Counted from the first letter of the stretch, positions 11,301 through 20,985 are shown. The stretch: 64,000 nucleotides of DNA from Neisseria montereyensis (GCF_024834045.1 NZ_JANUXW010000009.1:1-64000), one strand, 5' to 3'. Made by a program: numbers and translations. The notes: a model not told the origin generated them from the sequence alone.

Positions 11301-12529
11301 AGTTGGTGATTCATGACGAAATCGGCCGTGAGCGTGAGCGTCATAAAGTACCTTACGGTGCCATCTTATTGGTTCAAGACGGTGCGGCCGTGAAAGCGGG
11401 CCAAACCTTGGCAACATGGGATCCGCATACCCGTCCGATGATTACCGAACATGCGGGCTTAATTAAGTTTGAGAATGTAGAAGAGGGCGTAACCGTTGCC
11501 AAACAGACTGATGATGTAACCGGCTTGTCTACATTGGTTGTGATCGACGGTAAACGTCGTTCCGTATCCGCTTCTAAATTGTTGCGTCCGACCGTTAAAC
11601 TGTTAGACGAAAACGGTGAAGAAATTTGTATGCCGGGTACGAAAACCGCAGTATCAATGACCTTCCCTGTCGGTGCGGTGATTACCGTTCGGGAGGGACA
11701 AGAAATCGGTAAGGGTGATGTATTGGCGCGTATCCCGCAAGCTTCATCTAAAACCCGTGATATTACCGGTGGTCTGCCGCGTGTGGCCGAATTGTTTGAA
11801 GCACGCGTACCTAAAGATGCAGGCATGTTGGCCGAGGTAACCGGTACCGTATCGTTCGGTAAAGAAACCAAAGGCAAACAGCGTTTGATCATTACCGATG
11901 TTGATGGTGTGGCTTACGAAACACTGATTTCTAAAGAGAAACAGATTTTGGTGCATGACGGCCAAGTCGTAAACCGTGGTGAAACCATTGTAGACGGTGC
12001 CGTTGATCCGCATGATATTCTGCGTTTACAAGGCATTGAAGCTTTGGCGCGCTATATTGTGCAAGAGGTACAGGAAGTTTACCGCCTGCAAGGTGTGAAA
12101 ATTTCCGATAAACACATTGAAGTCATCATTCGTCAAATGCTGCGTCGCGTGAATATTGCCGATGCCGGTGAAACAGGCTTTATTACCGGTGAGCAAGTTG
12201 AGCGCGGTGATGTGACCTTGGCCAATGAACGGGCGGAAAAAGACGGCAAAGAGCCGGCCCGTTACGAAAATGTGTTATTGGGTATTACCAAAGCCTCATT
12301 GTCGACCGACAGCTTTATTTCAGCGGCTTCGTTCCAAGAAACCACGCGTGTGCTGACTGAAGCAGCGATTATGGGTAAACAAGACGAACTACGCGGCTTG
12401 AAAGAGAACGTGATTGTAGGACGTCTGATTCCGGCCGGTACGGGCTTAACTTACCACCGGACCCGTCGCCAAACATGGCAGGCGCATCATGAAGCCGAAG
12501 TTAATGATCAGGTGGATGAAGCCCAATAA
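8351..12529 (+). CDS. rpoC: DNA-directed RNA polymerase beta-prime subunit
   Basis: A 1392-residue beta-prime subunit. The N-terminal zinc site has CLCGKYKR and CEKCG near residues 71-89. The catalytic magnesium motif [12 protein letters not shown] is near residue 460. A second zinc site with [15 protein letters not shown] lies near 889. The trigger-loop region contains [19 protein letters not shown]. The start is supported by AGGAG at 8341. It is cotranscribed with rpoB and followed by a strong terminator. Confidence 0.97.
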   Translation: MNLLNLFNPLQSAGIEEEFDAIKIGIASPETIRSWSYGEVKKPETINYRTFKPERDGLFCAKIFGPVKDYECLCGKYKRLKFKGVTCEKCGVEVTLSKVRRERMGHIELAAPVAHIWFLKSLPSRLGMVLDMTLRDIERVLYFEAFVVTDPGMTPLQRRQLLTEDDYYTKLEEYGDDFDAKMGAEGVRELLRSLDITSEIEVLRQELESTGSDTKIKKIAKRLKVLEAFQRSGMKLEWMIMDVLPVLPPDLRPLVPLDGGRFATSDLNDLYRRVINRNNRLKRLLELHAPDIIVRNEKRMLQEAVDSLLDNGRRGKAMTGANKRPLKSLADMIKGKGGRFRQNLLGKRVDYSGRSVITVGPYLRLHQCGLPKKMALELFKPFIFHKLEKQGLASTVKAAKKLVEQEVPEVWDILEEVIREHPIMLNRAPTLHRLGIQAFEPILIEGKAIQLHPLVCAAFNADFDGDQMAVHVPLSLEAQMEARTLMLASNNVLSPANGEPIIVPSQDIVLGLYYMTRDRINAKGEGSLFADVKEVHRAYHTKQVELGTKITVRLREWEKNEQGEFEPVVKRYETTVGRALLSEILPKGLPFEYVNKALKKKEISKLINASFRLCGLRDTVIFADHLMYMGFGFAAKGGISICVDDMEIPKEKASLLAEAQSEVKEIEDQYRQGLVTNGERYNKVVDIWGRAGDRIAKAMMDNLSTQKVIDRDGNEVDQESFNSIYMMADSGARGSAAQIKQLSGMRGLMAKPDGSIIETPITSNFREGLTVLQYFIATHGARKGLADTALKTANSGYLTRRLVDVTQDLVVVEDDCGTTDGFVMKAVVQGGDVIEPLRDRILGRVTASDVIDPSSGETLVEAGTLLNEQLVDIIDQSGVDEVKVRTPITCKTRYGLCAHCYGRDLARGKLVNTGEAVGVIAAQSIGEPGTQLTMRTFHIGGAASRAAAASQVEAKSNGTARFSSQMRYVANNKGELVVIGRSSELVIHDEIGRERERHKVPYGAILLVQDGAAVKAGQTLATWDPHTRPMITEHAGLIKFENVEEGVTVAKQTDDVTGLSTLVVIDGKRRSVSASKLLRPTVKLLDENGEEICMPGTKTAVSMTFPVGAVITVREGQEIGKGDVLARIPQASSKTRDITGGLPRVAELFEARVPKDAGMLAEVTGTVSFGKETKGKQRLIITDVDGVAYETLISKEKQILVHDGQVVNRGETIVDGAVDPHDILRLQGIEALARYIVQEVQEVYRLQGVKISDKHIEVIIRQMLRRVNIADAGETGFITGEQVERGDVTLANERAEKDGKEPARYENVLLGITKASLSTDSFISAASFQETTRVLTEAAIMGKQDELRGLKENVIVGRLIPAGTGLTYHRTRRQTWQAHHEAEVNDQVDEAQ

Positions 12530-12551
12530 AGTGAGTTTTCATTTTCTTTGA

Positions 12552-12591
12552 AAAAAAGCTACCGATTGATATTTCAATCGGTAGCTTTTTT
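12552..12591 (+). terminator. Terminator after rpoC
   Basis: A perfect 18-bp stem (12552-12569 and 12574-12591) with a TATT loop, flanked by A and T runs. It ends the rpoBC transcript. The rest of the 323-bp gap to mscL holds one lone uptake sequence (12727-12738) and the mscL terminator; I see no gene there. Confidence 0.92.
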
Positions 12592-12726
12592 ATGAGTGTA
12601 AATAAGGTTGTTAGATTTAATTAGAATTTTGATACTCGGATGACATGACTTTGAAGCGGATCTCATACCTTATGATGGTTTTATATATATTTTTCTGATT
12701 TTATATTTTATGAAAGATTAAGTTTT

Positions 12727-12738
12727 AGGCCGTCTGAA
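12727..12738 (+). repeat. DNA uptake sequence, AG type (representative lone copy)
   Basis: AGGCCGTCTGAA, the 12-mer recognised by the ComP pilin during transformation in Neisseria species of the AG group. Other single copies in spacers include 8314-8325, 16904-16915 and 26740-26751 (reverse). Many more occur as inverted pairs and are listed as terminators. Some copies lie in coding sequence, for example two in tsaD. Confidence 0.95.
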
Positions 12739-12799
12739 AAGTATTAGATAAAGGAAAGTTCGTATTGTGATTTATTTATAGTTATGTAGAAATTAAATA

Positions 12800-12832
12800 A
12801 AAGGCCGTCTGAAAGCTTTTCAGACGGCCTTT
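12800..12832 (-). terminator. Inverted uptake-sequence terminator of mscL
   Basis: Perfect 15-bp arms (12800-12814 and 12818-12832) made of two opposed uptake sequences with a 3-nt loop. On the - strand it follows the mscL stop by 20 bases. Confidence 0.8.
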
Positions 12833-12852
12833 GAATAATAAAATATTTATAC

Positions 12853-13284
12853 TTATTTATTCAATGAATCACGGATTTCACGCAATAATACGACTTCTTC
12901 AGAAGGTTCGGCAGGTGCTTCTTCTACTGCGGGTTCTTCACGTTTCATTTTATTGATTAATTTGATAACAAGAAAAATAGCTGCGGCTACAATCACAAAG
13001 CTAATCAATGTATTGATAAACAGGCCGATATTCATGGTTACTGCACCGGCTTCTTGCGCAGCAGCGACAGTAGCATAAGGAGGCGGGGTAGTGCCTTCTT
13101 TTAGTGTTACAAAAAGATTAGAGAAATCTACACCGCCAATCAATATGCCGATAGGCGGCATAATGACATCGTCTACCAAAGACTTAACAATACCGCTGAA
13201 TGCTGTACCGATAACCATACCGACGGCCAAATCAATGACGTTACCGCGCATAATAAATTCTTTAAATTCTTTTCCTAAAGACAT
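12853..13284 (-). CDS. mscL: Large-conductance mechanosensitive channel MscL
   Basis: A 143-residue inner-membrane channel that opens under membrane tension and releases osmolytes during hypo-osmotic shock. The N-terminus [28 protein letters not shown] contains the amphipathic helix and the first pore-lining segment; the second membrane segment is near residues 80-105. The C-terminal cytoplasmic helix is charged and rich in Glu and Pro. The length is typical. It is a single gene transcribed alone, with its own terminator. Confidence 0.96.
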   Translation of the reverse strand: MSLGKEFKEFIMRGNVIDLAVGMVIGTAFSGIVKSLVDDVIMPPIGILIGGVDFSNLFVTLKEGTTPPPYATVAAAQEAGAVTMNIGLFINTLISFVIVAAAIFLVIKLINKMKREEPAVEEAPAEPSEEVVLLREIRDSLNK

Positions 13285-13573
13285 TACATTTCCTTTCTTG
13301 AAATCATATATACAACAATAAGTATTGTTGTCTTAAACAAAACACCGCGCATACTACTAAATTTATTGCAATGATATGTATTTGATTGTTAAGTTTTGTT
13401 TTTCGGCGGATAATTGCAGTTTTCGTTTCCGTCAGAACTTAAAAAAGACCGTCTGTTAAGAAATGTAGTATTTTTACCAAAAGCAAAAAGGCCGACCTAA
13501 GCAATCCGGCGTATTGATAATACTGCCTGTGCATTAGGCGGCCGTTGAGCCATAAAGTTCATCATAAATTGTA

Positions 13574-14062
13574 TTAACGATTCTTAAACCAACTACCCCA
13601 TAGTAGTAATAATACAAAGCCGAAATACAAAATACTCCATACGGGTAGGGAAATACCTAAAAAATAATCCGGTATGGCGCAATCGCCAAATCCTCTGATA
13701 ATCGGTTCGTATAAGTCGAACAGCGGCCAATCGCGTAAACGGAAAGTCCAAGGAGCACCGCAAGAAGGTGCGGCACCGGGAGGCAGGCTTTGGATATAGA
13801 TTTGGTAGATGGCGACACCCATACCATACAAGGCGGGAATGCTCACTAAAATGGCGCGTACGGTACGACCTAATCGGGTGGCCTGTTTGCCAAATGCAGT
13901 AAGCAGAGCCATTATCCCTACAGCGATAACGGCCAACCGTTGCAAGATACATAAAACACAAGGGTTCATTCCCATGACGTATTGTGCAAAGAGTGAGCCG
14001 ATAGTGGTAAATATGGATAATAAAACAATTAACCAAAGTGATTTTCGAAACATATTTGTCAT
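13574..14062 (-). CDS. dsbB: Disulfide bond formation protein B
   Basis: A 162-residue protein with four membrane segments that re-oxidises periplasmic DsbA and passes electrons to quinones. Both catalytic cysteine pairs are present: C35 and C38 in NPCVLC in the first periplasmic loop, and C101 with C128 in the second. The start may be the ATG at 14062 or the one at 14053; a GGAG lies 3 and 12 bases ahead of them, so the choice is open. It lies downstream of tyrA with a terminator between. Confidence 0.94.
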   Translation of the reverse strand: MTNMFRKSLWLIVLLSIFTTIGSLFAQYVMGMNPCVLCILQRLAVIAVGIMALLTAFGKQATRLGRTVRAILVSIPALYGMGVAIYQIYIQSLPPGAAPSCGAPWTFRLRDWPLFDLYEPIIRGFGDCAIPDYFLGISLPVWSILYFGFVLLLLWGSWFKNR

Positions 14063-14097
14063 TGCTCCATTTTTGTTTTCATATTTGATATAGGTTC

Positions 14098-14129
14098 AAG
14101 ATTGTCTGAACAGGTGTTCAGACGGCCTT
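14098..14129 (-). terminator. Imperfect uptake-sequence hairpin after tyrA
   Basis: A full uptake sequence (14117-14128, reverse) faces a decayed copy with three substitutions; nine inner base pairs remain perfect. It lies 12 nt beyond the tyrA stop on the - strand. Confidence 0.6.
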
Positions 14130-14140
14130 TAAATGGTTGC

Positions 14141-15043
14141 TTATTGTAATGCAGCCCAAGCATCTCTGGCTTGTTTGGCTTGGTCGAAATATCGGTATAG
14201 TGCATCGGCATCGCCATTTTTTAACATTGTAGCCAGTTGGGCCAATTGGGCTTGCTGTCCGCTCAATAATGCGAGTAGGCTGTTTTTATTTTCTAAACAG
14301 ATATCTACCCAAATAGCGGGATGGCTGGAGGCTATTCGGGTGAAATCGCGGAAGCCTGAGGCGGCAAAATCAAAATAAGCTTGTCCGTTCGGATGCGTGG
14401 CAATCTGATTCACATAAGCATAAGCCAATACATGGGGCAGGTGGGATACTGCGGCAAAAATACCGTCGTGTTCTGTAGCGCTCATCAGATAAGTTTGTGC
14501 GCCTACGGTTTGCCATAATGACGATACCCAATTCAAACTTTCAGAATCTTCTTGCCCATGAGGGCAGATAATCAGTTTTTTATCTTGAAATAAACCGAAT
14601 TGGGCCGCTAATGCACCGCTACGGTCAGAGCCGGCAATCGGATGGGTGGCGATACAGTAGGGTAAGTGATGCGGCAGATATTTTTGGAATGCATGGATTG
14701 CAGATTGTTTGGTACTGCCGACATCAATTAATACGCTATGATTTTCAAGTACGGTCGAGAGTTGGCGGCATACGGCAGGCAGGGTTGAAACAGGTGTCGC
14801 CACAATCACTAAATCCGCTCCTGTAACAGCTTCGGTATTAATGTGATCGAAAGCCGCATCTATCACTTTACGTTCTAACGCCCGTTCAAGGTTATCGTGG
14901 TTGAGATCAATACCTACTACCGAGGTTGCCAAACCTTTGTGTTTTAAATCAAGTACAAACGAACCGCCTATCAGGCCGACGCCTATTAGGGTAATACGTT
15001 TGGACGGGGTGGGATTATTCATCGGACAAGAAGATAAAGCCAT
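14141..15043 (-). CDS. tyrA: Prephenate dehydrogenase
   Basis: Catalyses oxidative decarboxylation of prephenate to 4-hydroxyphenylpyruvate, the tyrosine branch of aromatic synthesis. The N-terminal Rossmann fold shows ITLIGVGLIGGSFVLDLK and a second strand ending VVGIDLNHD; the catalytic region contains THPIAGSDRSG near residue 137. At up to 300 residues it is the monofunctional form, without a fused chorismate mutase. Two starts are possible, 15043 and 15022 (MNNPTPSKR); neither has a clear Shine-Dalgarno. ubiB lies 59 nt upstream on the same strand. Confidence 0.93.
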   Translation of the reverse strand: MALSSCPMNNPTPSKRITLIGVGLIGGSFVLDLKHKGLATSVVGIDLNHDNLERALERKVIDAAFDHINTEAVTGADLVIVATPVSTLPAVCRQLSTVLENHSVLIDVGSTKQSAIHAFQKYLPHHLPYCIATHPIAGSDRSGALAAQFGLFQDKKLIICPHGQEDSESLNWVSSLWQTVGAQTYLMSATEHDGIFAAVSHLPHVLAYAYVNQIATHPNGQAYFDFAASGFRDFTRIASSHPAIWVDICLENKNSLLALLSGQQAQLAQLATMLKNGDADALYRYFDQAKQARDAWAALQ

Positions 15044-15102
15044 TGAAAGTTTGCAGTTTACTCCAACCGCTGCCGGCTTAATAGTCTTATTGCCAAATCT
15101 GT

Positions 15103-16752
15103 TTAATGTTTACCTGACCGCCAAATCGACCAAATAATCCAGACGCTATTGGCTAATGCCAGCAGATACCCGATAAAACCCAACCATTTAGGGCCGGTTT
15201 CAATACTCATCACAATGGAAGAACCGATAATCAAGGCAGCGGTAACAATACCCATTGTCATACGGTTTGTGGCACGGTCTATCTGATGGCTGAGTTGGTC
15301 GAAATGTTTGAAATCAAGATGAATGCCGACTTGGCCTTTTTGTAGGCGGCGGCTGAGACGGAAAATATTTTGCGGCAGCTCATCCAAAGCTTGAGCAATG
15401 GTTTGGGCGTGTACTTTGCTTTTCCGCAATAAATATTCGAGCGAAACGCGTTCGTTGAAAACTTCTTCTACAATCGGCTTGGCTTGTTCTAATAGTTCGA
15501 CATTGCCGTCCAAACGTTTAACCACGCCCTCAAGGGTAATCAGGGCTTTAAACAGCATGACCAAATCTCCCGGTAATGTCAGGCCGTGGCGGCGCATAAG
15601 CTGGGTAATATCGTTAATCACTTGGCTAATACGCAAGTCCCGTATCGGAGTGTGTTCATAATTTAATAACATTTCCAACACGTCGGCACCCAGTAGGTTT
15701 TCATCGGGTAGATCACCCTGTGCCCAGTTGCTCAATACATACTGCATGGTAAATTGATCATGGCGGGTGAGGGCATTGATAAGATGTACAATTTCCCGGC
15801 GGCGTGTGTTGCTGAGGTGGCCGACCAACCCGAAGTCGATAAAGGTAATACGGCCGTTTGGATTAATAAAAATATTACCGGGATGCGGATCGGCATGGAA
15901 AAAGCCTTGCTTCAGCATCATGGTGAATAAAGTGTCGGTAATCCGTTCTGCTAATATACGGCGCGTATCCGCATCGAATGTTTCAGACGGCATATCTTTC
16001 AATAAAGTGTCGCTGATATATTCTTGTACAAGAATATGTCGGTTGGAATATTCTTGGTACACTTTGGGAATATGGACAAAATTATCGTGATCGAAAGTGG
16101 AAGCAAATCGTTGCATATAGCGTAATTCAACCGACAAATCTGTTTCTTTGGCCAGACTGCGGGAGAAATACTGTACCATTTGCACGGGGCGGTAACGACG
16201 TGTTTCGGGAATTTCCGATTCAATCAAATTGGCTAAATGGGTTAGAATACGCAAATCAGCCTGAATGGTGGCTTCGATATCGGGTCGTTTGATTTTAACG
16301 GCAACGGTTTCACCGCTTATCAGTTCGGCACGGTGTACTTGGGCGATAGAGGCGCTGCCGATAGGTGCGGGGTCGATATGCCTGAATATTTCCCCGATAG
16401 GCCGTTCCAGATGCGATTCGATGAGGGTGCGGATATCGGCTGTCGGAATGGGGGTGACATTGCTTTGCAACTGTTCGAATTCTTCAATCCATTCCGCACT
16501 GAAAATATCCACACGGGTAGAAAGTACCTGACCGAGTTTGACAAATGTCGGCCCCAACTCTTCAAATGCCATACGGAAACGGCGGGGCGTACTCATATAA
16601 CGGCTTGATGGATCCGGAGCAGTATCGATAGTACCTTGATAAGATAATTTGATACGTTGTACGAATTCACCCAAACCGTATTTGCTTAAAATGCCGATAA
16701 TCTCACGCATACGAGGGAAGTCGCGCATGGCAAGTAGTGTTGGAATCATCAT
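15103..16752 (-). CDS. ubiB: UbiB-family protein kinase-like ATPase (ubiquinone biosynthesis)
   Basis: A 549-residue member of the ABC1/ADCK/UbiB family, needed for ubiquinone synthesis. Family signatures are visible in order: FVKLGQVLSTR (the KxGQ motif), the alanine-rich loop PIGSASIAQVHRA, the lysine motif AVKIKRP, HADPHPGNI, and FIDFGLVG. Two hydrophobic segments at the C-terminus anchor it in the membrane, as in E. coli UbiB of similar length. The gene holds an internal AT-type uptake sequence at 15982-15993. It is divergent from the NlpC/P60 gene. Confidence 0.92.
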   Translation of the reverse strand: MMIPTLLAMRDFPRMREIIGILSKYGLGEFVQRIKLSYQGTIDTAPDPSSRYMSTPRRFRMAFEELGPTFVKLGQVLSTRVDIFSAEWIEEFEQLQSNVTPIPTADIRTLIESHLERPIGEIFRHIDPAPIGSASIAQVHRAELISGETVAVKIKRPDIEATIQADLRILTHLANLIESEIPETRRYRPVQMVQYFSRSLAKETDLSVELRYMQRFASTFDHDNFVHIPKVYQEYSNRHILVQEYISDTLLKDMPSETFDADTRRILAERITDTLFTMMLKQGFFHADPHPGNIFINPNGRITFIDFGLVGHLSNTRRREIVHLINALTRHDQFTMQYVLSNWAQGDLPDENLLGADVLEMLLNYEHTPIRDLRISQVINDITQLMRRHGLTLPGDLVMLFKALITLEGVVKRLDGNVELLEQAKPIVEEVFNERVSLEYLLRKSKVHAQTIAQALDELPQNIFRLSRRLQKGQVGIHLDFKHFDQLSHQIDRATNRMTMGIVTAALIIGSSIVMSIETGPKWLGFIGYLLALANSVWIIWSIWRSGKH

Positions 16753-16937
16753 GACTTTTGCTGTATCTTAGCGGCTGATTTCAGAATTTAATCGTTGTTT
16801 CACAAAAAATAGGTCAATATTGCGTTATCATTCCAACTTTGTGGCGGATAAAATGGCAATATACATGCCTAATGTCTATAAAGAATAACATAAAAGACGG
16901 TTAAGGCCGTCTGAAAAACAATTCACGGGATATATGG

Positions 16938-17516
16938 ATGAATAATTTTAAACAATTGTGTTCGACTGCGTTGGCAACCGTGTGCTTGATGTTGGCGGAT
17001 ATACAACTTGCTCATGCCGACGAAATTGAAAGTTTATTACGTTTACAGGCACAAGATGGTTTCGTATCGGCAGTAGGTCATCAGTATAATGAAAGTCAGA
17101 ATATTGGTGGTAGTGATGCCGATAATTTAATCAGCAGTGCTATGGGGTTGCTCGGTGTGGCATATCGCTACGGCGGCAATTCGGTTCGTACCGGTTTTGA
17201 TTGTAGCGGCTTCATGCAGCATATTTTTAAAAACAGCATGCAGATTAATCTGCCGCGTACTTCGGCACAACAAGCGAAAATGGGTGTGCATGTCAACCGC
17301 AGCGATTTGCAGCCGGGTGATATGGTGTTTTTCCGGACAATGGGCAAAGGGCGTATTTCACACGTCGGTCTTTATATCGGCAATAACCGTTTCATTCACG
17401 CGCCCCGAACCGGTAAAAATATCGAAATTACCAGCCTAAACAATAAATATTGGAATTCGAAATATGCTTTTGGCCGCCGTGTCACCAAAAACGACCCTTC
17501 GCGTTTCTTAAATTAA
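16938..17516 (+). CDS. NlpC/P60 family peptidoglycan endopeptidase
   Basis: A 192-residue exported protein with a signal peptide ending near ADIQLAHA-DE and a C-terminal NlpC/P60 domain. The catalytic triad is recognisable: C89 in GFDCSGF, H142 in RISHVGLYIG, and H154 in RFIHAPRTG. Enzymes of this type cut D-Glu-meso-Dap bonds in the cell wall. No separate wall-binding domain (SH3, LysM) is present. The ATG at 16938 has CGGGA 8 nt upstream. A small conserved-looking gene follows after 10 nt. Confidence 0.88.
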   Translation: MNNFKQLCSTALATVCLMLADIQLAHADEIESLLRLQAQDGFVSAVGHQYNESQNIGGSDADNLISSAMGLLGVAYRYGGNSVRTGFDCSGFMQHIFKNSMQINLPRTSAQQAKMGVHVNRSDLQPGDMVFFRTMGKGRISHVGLYIGNNRFIHAPRTGKNIEITSLNNKYWNSKYAFGRRVTKNDPSRFLN

Positions 17517-17526
17517 AGGGGCTGCC

Positions 17527-17739
17527 ATGAGTATGCCGGAAATGCCGAAATGGTATGGCGATGATGGGGAAATTGTTTCGTGTACCGAAAAAATCAAAGT
17601 CATGACTGAAAATATGACCGAGCTTTTTCAGACGGCTCAAGATACGTTTGAAGATGCTTTGTTGATGGGGTGCGGTGAGGCACAATTGCGGGAATATTTA
17701 CACCGTTTGGTCGATGGTGTGGAAAATCCTTATAAATAA
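17527..17739 (+). CDS. Small acidic hypothetical protein
   Basis: A 70-residue soluble, acidic protein I do not recognise. It begins MSMPEMPKWYGDDGE and is rich in Glu and Asp, with a predicted helical middle and two cysteines. It starts 10 nt behind the NlpC/P60 gene and has an AAGGGG ribosome-binding site, so it is almost certainly cotranscribed with it. Expression as a real gene is supported by this spacing; the function is unknown. Confidence 0.65.
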   Translation: MSMPEMPKWYGDDGEIVSCTEKIKVMTENMTELFQTAQDTFEDALLMGCGEAQLREYLHRLVDGVENPYK

Positions 17740-17842
17740 TAAGCTGATAACATTAAGATTGGTTCTAACTTCTGAATTGTAGATTGAATGGTATCGGTTA
17801 TGATATACCGGCAGAGACAGGCCGTCTGAATAATATTTATTA

Positions 17843-17897
17843 CAGCTAAATCCTCTGTCGATAATGAATATGGGCAGAGGATTTAGCTGCCTATTTT
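17843..17897 (+). terminator. Terminator after the NlpC/P60 operon
   Basis: A perfect 15-bp stem (17843-17857 and 17875-17889) with a 17-nt loop and a T-rich tail. It lies about 100 nt beyond the small ORF and ahead of lrgA. A lone uptake sequence lies just before it at about 17819. Confidence 0.75.
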
Positions 17898-17995
17898 TCT
17901 TTGGCTTTTTGCATTTTTTCAGATAGCCTGACTGTTATTGTTTAGATAATGACTCAAAAAATACCTAGAGAAAAAAGAAAAAGAGGAGCGCGCCA

Positions 17996-18340
17996 ATGTT
18001 GATTAGGTCGTTAAGTATTATTTTCGGCTTTTTGGCCGTGGGCGAAGCCGTTGTTTATTTAACAGGCATTAAGCTGCCCGGCAGTATTATCGGTATGGGC
18101 TGTTTGTTTGCGGCATTGCATTTGGGGTGGGTGAAAACAGCATGGTTACAGCAGATGGTTGATGTGTTGATGGGCAATCTGTCGCTTTTTCTCGTGCCGC
18201 CCTGCGTGGCAGTGATGAGCTATTTGGATTTGGTGCAAAGGGATTTATTGTCGATTGTGACTGCAACTGTAATCAGCACGTTTTTGGTGATGTTTGTAAC
18301 CGGTAAAGTACATGAATTAATGCGGAGGTTTTGGTCATGA
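17996..18340 (+). CDS. lrgA: CidA/LrgA family membrane protein
   Basis: A 114-residue protein with four hydrophobic segments, matching the holin-like LrgA/CidA family (IKLPGSIIGMG and FLVPPCVAVM are family-typical). With LrgB it modulates murein hydrolase activity and export of small metabolites such as pyruvate in other bacteria. GAGGAG precedes the ATG at 17996. Its TGA overlaps the ATG of lrgB by four bases. Confidence 0.88.
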   Translation: MLIRSLSIIFGFLAVGEAVVYLTGIKLPGSIIGMGCLFAALHLGWVKTAWLQQMVDVLMGNLSLFLVPPCVAVMSYLDLVQRDLLSIVTATVISTFLVMFVTGKVHELMRRFWS

Positions 18341-19029
18341 CCATATTTTCCAACCCCGCTTTGTTACTGTTTATTACCATTACCGCATATTGGATTGCCA
18401 ATGTATTGCGTGCCCGTACGGGTAGTTTTTTGTGCAATCCCGTAGTTTTGAGCACGGTTACGGTGATTCTTTATTTGAAAGTATTCGATATCGATTATGA
18501 TACTTATCACGAAGCTGCCGGATTTATTGATTTTTGGTTGAAGCCGGCGGTTGTATCGTTGGCCGTGCCGCTTTATATCAATTGGAAAAAAATCCGTAGC
18601 CAATGGTTGCCGATTGTCGCTTCTCAGGCGGCAGGCAGTGTGACCGGTATCATTAGTGCTATCTATATTGCCAAATGGACAGGTGCCGGAAGAGAGGTGG
18701 TGTTATCGTTGGCGGCCAAATCGGTAACCAACCCGATTGCCATCGAAATTACCCGCGCCGTCGGCGGTATTCCCGCACTGACTGCGGCTACCGTTATTTT
18801 GGCCGGTATGATGGGGCAGATGGTGGGTTTTAAGCTGATGAGTGCCAGCACCATACGCATGCCGACCTCGCAAGGTATTTCAATGGGAACGGCTTCACAT
18901 GCGATGGGGATTGCCGCCTCATTGGAACGTAGCCGGAAGTTGGCTGCTTATGCCAGCCTCGGCCTGATTTTTAATGGTGTGCTGACAGCTATTTTAGTGC
19001 CGATTTTGATTCCGCTATTGGGTATTTGA
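18337..19029 (+). CDS. lrgB: LrgB family membrane protein
   Basis: A 230-residue polytopic membrane protein of the LrgB/CidB family. Typical stretches are ALAAKSVTNPIAIEI (here LAAKSVTNPIAIEITRAVGG) and GTASHAMGIAASLE. The ATG at 18337 overlaps the lrgA stop as ATGA and has GGAGG at 18324-18328, so I prefer it to the in-frame TTG at 18331. It works with LrgA in the same membrane. Confidence 0.9.
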   Translation: MTIFSNPALLLFITITAYWIANVLRARTGSFLCNPVVLSTVTVILYLKVFDIDYDTYHEAAGFIDFWLKPAVVSLAVPLYINWKKIRSQWLPIVASQAAGSVTGIISAIYIAKWTGAGREVVLSLAAKSVTNPIAIEITRAVGGIPALTAATVILAGMMGQMVGFKLMSASTIRMPTSQGISMGTASHAMGIAASLERSRKLAAYASLGLIFNGVLTAILVPILIPLLGI

Positions 19030-19045
19030 TTATTTTTTTGTATTG

Positions 19046-19089
19046 ATAAGGATAGGCCGTCTGAATTTTTTCAGACGGCCTATCCTTAT
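19046..19089 (+). terminator. Uptake-sequence terminator after lrgB
   Basis: A perfect 20-bp stem (19046-19065 and 19070-19089) built on two opposed uptake sequences and extended by 8 bp of matching flanks. Confidence 0.85.
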
Positions 19090-19171
19090 AAAGAACTAGC
19101 TTCTAAGCATTATGTAGCATCAACATAAAAAATAAATCGGGATAGAATAGAAGAAACCTAACACAACGGGT

Positions 19172-20152
19172 ATGTTTATGTTAACCGACGCATTCGGTCG
19201 CACCGTAGACTACTTGCGTATTTCCGTGACCGACCGTTGCGATCTACGCTGTACCTACTGTTTGCCTAAGGGGTTTAAAGGTTTCGCCATCCCCAAAGAT
19301 TGGCTCAGTATTGAAGAATTGGCACGCGTTGCCGCTGCTTTTGCGCGCTTGGGCACCAAACGATTCCGTTTAACCGGTGGGGAGCCGCTGTTGCGTAAGG
19401 GCCTAACACAATTGGCAGCGGAAATTAACAATCAGCCGGGGGTGGAAGACATTTCCCTGACAACCAACGGTACCCAATTATTCAAACATGCCCAAGCACT
19501 TCGTCGGGCAGGTGTGCGCCGCCTCAATATTAGTTTGGACAGTTTGCGCCATGATTGCGTGAAAGACATTACGGGAACGGATTGTCTGCAACAGGTGCTT
19601 GATGGGATTAAAGCTGCTAAAGAAACCGGTTTTGAGCGCATTAAAATCAATATGGTGCCCCTTAAAGGCATTAACGAATATGATTTAGACGGTATGGTGG
19701 CATTTTGTATTGAAAACGGTTTTATTCTCAATCTGATTGAAGCGATGCCGATGGGGATTACCGGACAGGTACATGCAAAAGTTAGCTTGCAACCAGTATT
19801 GGCGCGATTGCAACAAAAGTTTGACCTAACCCCTTTTAACGGCACTATTGGTGGCGGCCCCGCACGTTATTGGCAAAGTGGCGACGGTAGTTTTACTCTT
19901 GGCTTGATTACGCCGATGAGTCAGCATTTTTGTGAAACTTGTAATCGTGTTCGTCTTTCCGCTACCGGTGATTTACATCTCTGTCTCGGCCAGGAAGATA
20001 AGGTGGCATTGCGTCCGATGTTGCGTAACGGCTGTAGCGATGATGAGTTGGAACAAGCCATTCGTCAAGCAGTGATGCGTAAGCCTGAGAAACATGAGTT
20101 TGTAGAAAACCCACATAAAATTATCCGTGTTATGGCATTAACCGGTGGGTAA
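19172..20152 (+). CDS. moaA: GTP 3',8-cyclase MoaA (molybdenum cofactor synthesis)
   Basis: A radical SAM enzyme for the first step of molybdopterin synthesis. The N-terminal iron-sulfur site is C23, C27, C30 (CDLRCTYC); the second, C-terminal cluster uses CETCNRVRLSATGDLHLCL near residue 255. The protein ends in the conserved double glycine (LTGG), which enters the active site. It is 326 residues, normal length. The start could be 19172 or the ATG six bases later. It stands alone here, without other moa genes. Confidence 0.95.
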   Translation: MFMLTDAFGRTVDYLRISVTDRCDLRCTYCLPKGFKGFAIPKDWLSIEELARVAAAFARLGTKRFRLTGGEPLLRKGLTQLAAEINNQPGVEDISLTTNGTQLFKHAQALRRAGVRRLNISLDSLRHDCVKDITGTDCLQQVLDGIKAAKETGFERIKINMVPLKGINEYDLDGMVAFCIENGFILNLIEAMPMGITGQVHAKVSLQPVLARLQQKFDLTPFNGTIGGGPARYWQSGDGSFTLGLITPMSQHFCETCNRVRLSATGDLHLCLGQEDKVALRPMLRNGCSDDELEQAIRQAVMRKPEKHEFVENPHKIIRVMALTGG

Positions 20153-20175
20153 ATAAAATAGAATTATATTGTTTT

Positions 20176-20207
20176 ATAGGCCGTCTGAAATGTTTCAGAC
20201 AGCCTAT
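20176..20207 (+). terminator. Uptake-sequence terminator after moaA
   Basis: Opposed uptake sequences with one mismatch (the second reads CAGACAGCC), 15-bp arms, 2-nt gap. Confidence 0.7.
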
Positions 20208-20362
20208 TTATCTAATATGGCTGCGACTAAAGAATTGAGATGGTTTTGTTTTTTAATGCTTTATCAAAATATTATTATCAGGCTTGAATTTTCGATGGCT
20301 TCCATAATATATCGTGTTATGATAAGACTATTATAATACTGATTTAAAAAAGGAAGACCACC

Positions 20363-20872
20363 ATGCCCTTGCTCGATAGTTTTAAAGTAGATCACACCCG
20401 TATGCAGGCGCCTGCCGTGCGGATTGCCAAAACCATGCGCACGCCGAAAGGTGACGATATTACTGTTTATGATCTACGTTTTTGTGTACCGAATCAGGAA
20501 ATTTTATCGGAAAAAGGCATTCATACCTTGGAACATCTATTTGCCGGCTTTATGCGCGAACACTTAAATGGCGATAATGTAGAGATTATCGATATTTCGC
20601 CGATGGGTTGCCGAACCGGCTTTTATATGAGCCTGATTGGCACGCCGGCCGAAGAAGAAGTTGCATCGGCATGGTCGGCTTCTATGCAAGATGTTTTGAA
20701 TGTGCAAAGCCAGAAAGAAATCCCGGAGTTGAATGAATATCAATGCGGCACTTATCAGATGCATTCTTTGATTGAGGCGCAGGATATTGCCAGAAAAGTA
20801 TTGGAGCGCCATATCGGTATCAATAAAAGTGAAGATTTAATGTTGGATGAGAAATTACTCGGTGCCGGATAA
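20363..20872 (+). CDS. luxS: S-ribosylhomocysteine lyase LuxS
   Basis: Cleaves S-ribosylhomocysteine to homocysteine and the autoinducer-2 precursor in the activated methyl cycle. The metal ligands are visible: H54 and H58 in [10 protein letters not shown] and C128 in QCGTYQMHS. The conserved [11 protein letters not shown] is present. The 169-residue length is normal. AGGAAG precedes the ATG at 20363. It is monocistronic with a GC-rich terminator. Confidence 0.97.
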   Translation: MPLLDSFKVDHTRMQAPAVRIAKTMRTPKGDDITVYDLRFCVPNQEILSEKGIHTLEHLFAGFMREHLNGDNVEIIDISPMGCRTGFYMSLIGTPAEEEVASAWSASMQDVLNVQSQKEIPELNEYQCGTYQMHSLIEAQDIARKVLERHIGINKSEDLMLDEKLLGAG

Positions 20873-20952
20873 TCATTATGGTAGCTATGTATCGGCCGTC
20901 TGAAAAAATCGATGAAAAGACGTTGTCGGGTGATATAAATTGATATGAATCA

Positions 20953-20985
20953 GGGGGGGGCGGATGAATCATCCGCCCCCTTATT
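20953..20985 (+). terminator. Terminator after luxS containing a run of eight G
   Basis: An 11-bp GC-rich stem (20956-20966 and 20970-20980) with an AAT loop and a T-rich tail. The left arm is preceded by G residues giving a homopolymer of eight (20953-20960). Confidence 0.85.

Noticed and set aside
11374-11892. 172-codon - strand frame inside rpoC
   Set aside because: It is the antisense of a conserved beta-prime region; its composition follows the rpoC codons.
13593-14036. 147-codon frame antiphase to dsbB on the same strand
   Set aside because: dsbB in the other frame has all catalytic cysteines and membrane segments; this frame has no family features.
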